DNA from: Microvirga aerilata
GTDB lineage: Bacteria; Pseudomonadota; Alphaproteobacteria; Rhizobiales; Beijerinckiaceae
Assembly: GCF_016743775.1 (NCBI RefSeq)
Contig: NZ_JAEQMY010000039.1
Location: 1 to 47,540, forward strand
Reading direction: 5' to 3'
Length of the DNA: 47,540 bases
Numbering within the stretch: position 1 is the stretch's first letter; each line of letters opens with the position of its first letter. This document shows positions 43,452-47,540 of the stretch, piece by piece. The notes beneath the pieces are model-generated. The model did not search any database. It had not been told where the DNA came from and worked only from the letters and a program-made list of their open reading frames with translations. The translations under genes and the position numbers were made by a program.

Positions 43452-43802
43452 ATGACAGCCCATCATCATTATGCCGTCGGACAACGCGTTCTTTATACGG
43501 AGCAGCGTTTCCCTCATCTGATCTGCAAGCAGCCTTACACCATCGTCCGGTGCCTGGATTCGAAGCGTCCCGAACCGCAATATCAGATCCGCTCCGCGGC
43601 CCGTCCTTGCGACTGCGTGGCCGGCGAGGGCGAACTCAGCCACGAGGGTCTGCCCCTCGGCGCATTTCAGGAAATGGACATCCCGGGTTTCGTGGATTCG
43701 AACGTCATGAGCGAGGCGGCCAATCTCAACCTTGTGCCCTGGGCAAGCCTGCCTCGCCGGGCGCGGCACAAGAACGAGCAGCCCCGCCAGCTGAGGCACT
43801 AG
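43452..43802 (+). CDS. Uncharacterised small protein, paralogue of the 43958-44164 product
   Basis: The 116-residue soluble protein starts HHHYAVGQRVLYTEQRF and continues with TIVRCL...EPQYQIRSA, a strand pattern like a small SH3-like barrel. The N-terminal 60 residues align by eye with the second small protein downstream (FATGQHVTLTAKRF ... EPRYEIKAV). The C-terminal 50 residues (PGFVDSNVMSEAANLNLVPW) are unique. I do not recognise a named family. It lies 90 nt after the CsbD-like gene on the same strand and may belong to the same stress-linked island. Confidence 0.7.
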   Translation: MTAHHHYAVGQRVLYTEQRFPHLICKQPYTIVRCLDSKRPEPQYQIRSAARPCDCVAGEGELSHEGLPLGAFQEMDIPGFVDSNVMSEAANLNLVPWASLPRRARHKNEQPRQLRH

Positions 43803-43804
43803 CA

Positions 43805-43915
43805 GTGTTGTTCGCGCGACAATCCGGTCCGACGAAGAACGGCAGAACCCTCCTGTCCCTCGCAGGCTTGGGCGTCATCTTCTCCTTCGGCCTGTTCTGC
43901 ATCCTGGTTCTCTGA
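43805..43915 (+). CDS. Putative 36-residue membrane peptide
   Basis: The GTG at 43805, two nucleotides after the preceding stop, opens a short frame. It has a basic N-terminus (FARQSGPTKNGR) and one strongly hydrophobic helix (LLSLAGLGVIFSFGLFCILVL) running to the C-terminus. GAGG lies about 10 nt upstream. The positive-inside pattern and tight spacing support a real small membrane peptide, but there is no similarity evidence. Confidence 0.45.
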   Translation: MLFARQSGPTKNGRTLLSLAGLGVIFSFGLFCILVL

Positions 43916-43957
43916 GCAGCAAACCAAGTCCGATCCACGTCCTGAAAGGAACAAGCG

Positions 43958-44164
43958 ATGTCCAACTACCTCTTTGCCACGGGCCAGCATGTCACGCTCA
44001 CGGCCAAGCGCTTCATCGGTCCCGCCTGGACCGGAGCCTTCGTGGTCACCAAGCTTCTTCCCTCCGGCGGCGAAGAGCCCCGTTACGAGATCAAAGCCGT
44101 GGGCGAAACCTATACCAGGGCTGCCTTCGAGAGTGACTTGAGCGCCCGGGCCGAAGGCCTCTAG
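43958..44164 (+). CDS. Uncharacterised 68-residue protein, paralogue of the 43452-43802 product
   Basis: The protein reads YLFATGQHVTLTAKRF, FVVTKLLP, EEPRYEIKAVGETYTRA and FESDL, matching the N-terminal half of the protein encoded 150 nt upstream in both motif order and spacing. The ATG at 43958 follows AAAGGAAC at good distance. Such minimal barrel-like proteins are common hypothetical proteins in Hyphomicrobiales; no function is known to me. Confidence 0.72.
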   Translation: MSNYLFATGQHVTLTAKRFIGPAWTGAFVVTKLLPSGGEEPRYEIKAVGETYTRAAFESDLSARAEGL

Positions 44165-44296
44165 GACCTTAGCTCTCGGATCGGCGGGGGCTGCCGTCCC
44201 TTGAGGGATCATTACTTCGTCTGAACCGGATTTTTTGCTCGTGCTTCACCGGGCCGGTCGCCCTATGTTCAAGCTCGACGACAAGGAGCTTGAGGC

Positions 44297-45088
44297 ATGA
44301 GCCTGACCACCCTGCGCTGCATCATCGACGGACCGGTTGCGACCATCACGCTCGCCCGGCCCGACAAGATGAACGCGTTCAACGCCACCATGCATGCCGA
44401 ACTTCGCGACGCACTGGACCGGTGCGAGCGGGACGATGCGGTCCGCGTGGTGGTGCTGACCGGGGAGGGGCGGGCCTTCTCCTCCGGGCAGGATCTGACG
44501 GTGGACCTGAAGCGCGACGAAGAGGGGCGCATCGATCTCGGACCCGCTCTCACCCGCGACTACAACCCGCTGATCCTCAAGCTCTCCAATTATCCCAAGC
44601 CGACGATCGCCGCCTTGAACGGGCCGGCGGTCGGCGCGTCCATGAACATCGCGCTGGCCTGCGATATCGTGGTGGCCGCTCGCTCGGCCTACCTGCAGGA
44701 GGCGTTTGCCAAGATCGCCCTGATCCCGGACGCCGGCGGCACCTGGATCCTGCCCCGGCTCGTCGGTCCCAAGCTGGCCCTCGCCCTCATGCTCAGCGCC
44801 GAGTCGATCCCTGCCGAGGAGGCGCAGCACATGGGCCTCGTCTACAAGGTGTTCGACGATGCCTCCTTTGCGGTCGATGTTGCCGCCTTCGCGTCGAAGC
44901 TCGCGGCCGGACCGGGGCTCGCCTACCGGCTGACCAAGCAGGCGGTGGCGCAAAGCCTGTCGAACGATCTGGAGGCGCAGCTTGCCTTGGAGGCCCGGCT
45001 TCAGGCGGAGGCAGGCTCCAGCCATGACTTCGCCGAAGGAGTCGCGGCCTTCCGCGAAAAGCGCGCACCCCGGTTCGAGGGACGGTAA
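44297..45088 (+). CDS. Enoyl-CoA hydratase/isomerase family protein (PaaG-like)
   Basis: The 263-residue crotonase-fold enzyme has oxyanion-hole segments GRAFSSGQDLT (about 56-66) and NGPAVGASMNIALACDIVVAA (about 114-134), then the active-site region FAKIALIPDAGGTWILPRLVG. The acidic Asp after IP and the SSGQDL motif are like PaaG and related ring-epoxide isomerases or hydratases. No other phenylacetate genes are present, so the substrate stays open. Its start is 133 nt after the small-gene island; it is followed 13 nt later by a small membrane protein gene. Confidence 0.88.
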   Translation: MSLTTLRCIIDGPVATITLARPDKMNAFNATMHAELRDALDRCERDDAVRVVVLTGEGRAFSSGQDLTVDLKRDEEGRIDLGPALTRDYNPLILKLSNYPKPTIAALNGPAVGASMNIALACDIVVAARSAYLQEAFAKIALIPDAGGTWILPRLVGPKLALALMLSAESIPAEEAQHMGLVYKVFDDASFAVDVAAFASKLAAGPGLAYRLTKQAVAQSLSNDLEAQLALEARLQAEAGSSHDFAEGVAAFREKRAPRFEGR

Positions 45089-45100
45089 GGAGACAAGCGC

Positions 45101-45307
45101 ATGCGTCCCACCTACTGGATTATCGGCCTTGCCACCTTGAGCATCGTCATCGGGATGTTCATGTCCCAGGACCCCGAGCGCGCCGGGCGCCTCTCGCAGA
45201 TGTATCGCGATGCGGCATTCACGGGCGAGGCGCGCCAGATGGTGATCATGGGGCTCGCCCTCGCGATCGGCGCCTTCGTCGTCTACCTCTCGATGACGCG
45301 GCGCTGA
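45101..45307 (+). CDS. Small two-helix membrane protein
   Basis: The 68-residue protein has hydrophobic segments at about residues 4-21 (TYWIIGLATLSIVIGMFM) and 47-64 (MVIMGLALAIGAFVVYLS), with a polar linker DPERAGRLSQMYRDAAF. It is 13 nt downstream of the hydratase gene with AAGGAGA before the ATG, so probably co-transcribed. The function is not recognised. Confidence 0.75.
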   Translation: MRPTYWIIGLATLSIVIGMFMSQDPERAGRLSQMYRDAAFTGEARQMVIMGLALAIGAFVVYLSMTRR

Positions 45308-45314
45308 CGCTGTC

Positions 45315-45349
45315 CGCCGGAGCGGGGAAGCTCCGGCGCTTTGCTTTCT
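45315..45349. terminator. Terminator between convergent genes
   Basis: A 9-bp stem CGCCGGAGC / GCTCCGGCG with loop GGGGAA (45315-45338) is followed by CTTTGCTTT. It lies between the small membrane protein and the dehydrogenase gene on the opposite strand. Confidence 0.8.
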
Positions 45350-45359
45350 GCTCTAAGAT

Positions 45360-46226
45360 TTACTTCTCGAGCCGGGCGATCAGGCTCGACGTATCCCAGC
45401 GCTTGCCGCCCATGGCCTGGACCTCCGCATAGAACTGGTCGACGATGGCCGTCACGGGCAGGCTCGCGCCGTTCTTGCGGGCTTCGCCCAGCACGATCGA
45501 CAAGTCCTTGCGCATCCAGTCGACCGCGAAGCCGAAATCGAACTTGCCCTGGTTCATGGTCTTGCCGCGGTTCTCCATCTGCCAGGAGCCGGCCGCGCCC
45601 TTGGAGATCACCTCGAGCACCGCCTCGATGTCGAGGCCCGCCTTCTTGCCGAAGTGAATGCCTTCGGCGAGGCCCTGCACAAGGCCCGCGATGCAGATCT
45701 GGTTGATCATCTTGGTGAGCTGGCCGGAGCCAGCCGGACCCATGAGGCGTGAGGCGCGGGCGAAGCTCATGATGGCGGGCTCAGCCCTGGCGTAAGCCTC
45801 CTGGTCGCCGCCGCACATCACGGTGAGCACGCCGTTCTCAGCGCCTGCCTGGCCGCCCGAGACCGGGGCGTCGATGAAGGAGAAACCCTTTTCCCGGGCC
45901 GCGGCGTCAAGCTCGCGGGCCACCTCCGCCGAGGCGGTGGTGTGGTCGACGAAGATCGCGCCGGCGCTCATCCCCTGGAAGGCCCCGTCGGAACCCAGCG
46001 TCACCTGACGCAGATCGTCGTCGTTGCCCACGCAGGCGAACACGATCTCCTGGCCCTGGGCAGCCTCGCGCGGGGTTGTGGCCGAACGCCCGCCGTGCTC
46101 CGAGGTCCATTGCTCGGCCTTGGATGCCGTGCGGTTATAGACCGTGACCTCGTGACCCTTCGCCTTGAGGTGGCGCGCCATGGGACAGCCCATCACGCCA
46201 AGACCGAGAAAAGCAACCTTCGCCAT
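45360..46226 (-). CDS. 3-hydroxyisobutyrate dehydrogenase family NAD(P)-dependent oxidoreductase
   Basis: The 288-residue protein is a beta-hydroxyacid dehydrogenase. The N-terminal Rossmann motif is FLGLGVMGCPMARHL, the substrate motif is DAPVSGGQAGAENGVLTVMCGG, and the catalytic lysine is in GSGQLTKMINQ. The helical C-terminal domain includes GAAGSWQMENRG. Members act on 3-hydroxyisobutyrate, tartronate semialdehyde, glyoxylate or succinic semialdehyde; the substrate cannot be chosen here. I start at the ATG at 46226 (AKVAFLG) with GGAG upstream; an ATG 5 codons earlier is in frame. Confidence 0.9.
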   Translation of the reverse strand: MAKVAFLGLGVMGCPMARHLKAKGHEVTVYNRTASKAEQWTSEHGGRSATTPREAAQGQEIVFACVGNDDDLRQVTLGSDGAFQGMSAGAIFVDHTTASAEVARELDAAAREKGFSFIDAPVSGGQAGAENGVLTVMCGGDQEAYARAEPAIMSFARASRLMGPAGSGQLTKMINQICIAGLVQGLAEGIHFGKKAGLDIEAVLEVISKGAAGSWQMENRGKTMNQGKFDFGFAVDWMRKDLSIVLGEARKNGASLPVTAIVDQFYAEVQAMGGKRWDTSSLIARLEK

Positions 46227-46285
46227 CGTGTGCTCCATCATTCGCTTCTCGTTCTAGGAAGAGAGAATGCCGGGGTCAAACGACT

Positions 46286-47092
46286 CTATTTGGTGTCGAA
46301 GGAAAAATACTTGGCTCGGATCCGGTCGTAGCTTCCATCGGCCTTCACTTGCGCGATCGCGCGGTTGAAACGCTCCCGCAGGCTCTCGTCCTCCTTGCGC
46401 AGGCCGATGCCGTAGGCCTCGCGCCGATAGGCCGGCTCCGCAGGCGAGTGGCCGAGGATATGGCAGCAGCCGCCTTCGCGGCTTTCCAGGAACTTGGAAA
46501 GGAGCAGTTCATCGGCAAAGACGGCATCCACTCGCCCGACCAGCAGGTCGAGATTGGCCTCGTCCGCCTTGGCGTAGAGGACGATTTCGGAGTCCCTGTA
46601 GAAGGTTTTCAGGTAGGTCTCGTGATCGCTGCGCTCGATGGTGCCGATCTTTTTGCCGACGAGCGCCGCAGGAGAGACTTCGCCCGGAGGCACGTCCTTG
46701 GAGCCGATGAACACGGCCGGAATCCGGTAGTAGGGATCGGAAAAGGCAATCCGCTTCTGGCGCCGTTCCGTGATCTCCAGCGACGACATGATCGCATCGT
46801 ATTCCCGGTTCAGGAGCCCCTTGACGATCCCCTCCCATGCATGGGGCACGAGCTCGCAGGCGGCGTTCATCGCCTCGCAAAGGCGATTGAGAAGATCGAC
46901 CTCGAAGCCCTGCAGCTCATTGTTGGCGTCGATGAAGTTGAAGGGCGGGTAGGCCCCTTCCACGGCGATGCGGATCTCAGGCAGCGGTGACGGAGCGGCC
47001 TCCTTCGCAAGCGACGCATGTCCCCCGAACGCCACCAGCAGGCCCACGAGAAGGGCCACCCTGCGCCCGAAGATCGAAACTCTCGTACTCAT
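46286..47092 (-). CDS. ABC transporter periplasmic amino-acid-binding protein (ArgT/HisJ-like)
   Basis: The 268-residue protein has a signal peptide (about 1-29, VALLVGLLVAFGGHASLAKE). The family-3 solute-binding pattern follows: IRIAVEGAYPPFNFIDANNELQGFEVDL, WEGIVKGLLNREYDAIMSSLEITERR, FSDPYYRIPAVF, KKIGTIERSDHE and YGIGLRKEDESL. This matches lysine/arginine/ornithine/histidine-binding proteins. No permease or ATPase gene is adjacent in the window, so it may be an orphan binding protein. Its start is 10 nt downstream of the moaA stop on the same strand. Confidence 0.9.
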   Translation of the reverse strand: MSTRVSIFGRRVALLVGLLVAFGGHASLAKEAAPSPLPEIRIAVEGAYPPFNFIDANNELQGFEVDLLNRLCEAMNAACELVPHAWEGIVKGLLNREYDAIMSSLEITERRQKRIAFSDPYYRIPAVFIGSKDVPPGEVSPAALVGKKIGTIERSDHETYLKTFYRDSEIVLYAKADEANLDLLVGRVDAVFADELLLSKFLESREGGCCHILGHSPAEPAYRREAYGIGLRKEDESLRERFNRAIAQVKADGSYDRIRAKYFSFDTK

Positions 47093-47102
47093 GGAAAAGC
47101 GC

Positions 47103-47540
47103 CTATCCCCCCGTGACGCTCATGTGGCGGCTCAGCGCCGGGCGGGCATGGCGCCGGTCGATGATGAAGTCATGCCCTTTAGGCTTGCGGGCGATGGCAT
47201 GCACGATGGCCTGCCGGAGCAGGGCATCGTCCTGGGAGGCGCGCGCCGGGGCCCGCAGGTCGGCGGCGTCCTCCTGTCCCAGGCACATGAAGAGCTGGCC
47301 CGTGCAGGTCAGCCGCACCCGGTTGCAGCTTTCGCAGAAATTGTGGGTCATCGGCGTGATGAAGCCGAGCCGTCCGCCGGTCTCCCTCACCCGCACGTAG
47401 CGGGCAGGGCCACCGGTGCGATCCTCCAGATCCTCCAGGGTGTACCGTGCCCCGAGACGAGCACGAACCAGGGAGAGGGGCAGGAACTGATCGATGCGCT
47501 GCCCGTCGATCTCGCCCAGGGGCATCACCTCGATGAGGGT
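47103..47540 (-). CDS. moaA: GTP 3',8-cyclase MoaA, C-terminal part (runs off the window edge)
   Basis: The last ~145 residues of MoaA are present. It is the radical SAM enzyme that starts molybdopterin synthesis. The C-terminal 4Fe-4S site is visible as [20 protein letters not shown] (CxxC then a third Cys 14 residues on), preceded by [14 protein letters not shown]. The conserved Gly-Gly terminus (SVTGG) that reaches into the active site is kept. The N-terminal radical SAM half lies beyond position 47540. The xanthine dehydrogenase encoded earlier in the window needs the cofactor made by this pathway. Confidence 0.95.
   Translation of the reverse strand, partial: TLIEVMPLGEIDGQRIDQFLPLSLVRARLGARYTLEDLEDRTGGPARYVRVRETGGRLGFITPMTHNFCESCNRVRLTCTGQLFMCLGQEDAADLRAPARASQDDALLRQAIVHAIARKPKGHDFIIDRRHARPALSRHMSVTGG

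Overview
The window is high-GC DNA (about 65% G+C by eye) from an alphaproteobacterium, most likely of the order Hyphomicrobiales (Rhizobiales). A Microvirga/Methylobacterium-like host fits best, but the genus is an impression and was not tested. The order-level call rests on the end of an RcGTA-type gene transfer agent cluster, a FeuP/FeuQ-like two-component pair in front of the cytochrome c maturation genes ccmIEFH, and the gene order degP - regulator - sensor - glnE - pleC-like kinase - pepN, which I recall from rhizobia. GTG and TTG starts and 4-nt gene overlaps are common. No rRNA, tRNA, CRISPR array, transposase or integrase was seen.

Region 1 (1-7933) is the distal end of a gene transfer agent / phage-tail cluster: DUF2163 hub protein (gp13), NlpC/P60 peptidase (gp14), the large TIM-barrel tail-tip protein (gp15), a DUF2793 protein, then an endolysin of the GH108 type and a small holin-like membrane protein. 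The gaps around gp13 carry dispersed palindromic repeats, which is unusual in an otherwise compact cluster. Region 2 (7980-18190) covers envelope sensing and cytochrome c assembly: a secreted PepSY-like small protein, FeuP/FeuQ-like regulators, ccmI-ccmE-ccmF-ccmH, a one-PDZ HtrA protease, and a second OmpR-family regulator/sensor pair. Region 3 (18375-29337) holds glnE, an accessory RTX repeat protein in A+T-richer surroundings, a PleC-like PAS histidine kinase and aminopeptidase N.

Region 4 (29530-36847) starts with glyoxalase I, followed by purine-nitrogen catabolism: xdhA-xdhB-xdhC, a guanine deaminase-type enzyme and a ureE with a very long histidine tail. Guanine to xanthine to urate is covered here; urate breakdown and the remaining urease genes are not. 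A YbaK-type deacylase follows. Region 5 (36861-43029) contains a protein whose N-terminus looks like a parvovirus-type phospholipase A2 (the most unusual gene here), dusA, a membrane retropepsin-like protease, DUF1289, the cobalamin genes cobS and cobT, a secreted nuclease and a uracil-DNA-glycosylase-family protein.

Region 6 (43030-44164) is a small-gene island: a CsbD-like stress protein behind a clear EcfG-type (GGAAC-N16-CGTT) promoter, then two related small proteins flanking a tiny membrane peptide. Region 7 (44297-47540) holds an enoyl-CoA hydratase, a small membrane protein, a 3-hydroxyisobutyrate-dehydrogenase-family enzyme, a periplasmic amino-acid binding protein and the C-terminal part of moaA, which runs off the window edge. 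No gene-free stretch exceeds 300 bases. The two longest (1010-1287 and 34867-35139) are filled with inverted copies of dispersed repeats.
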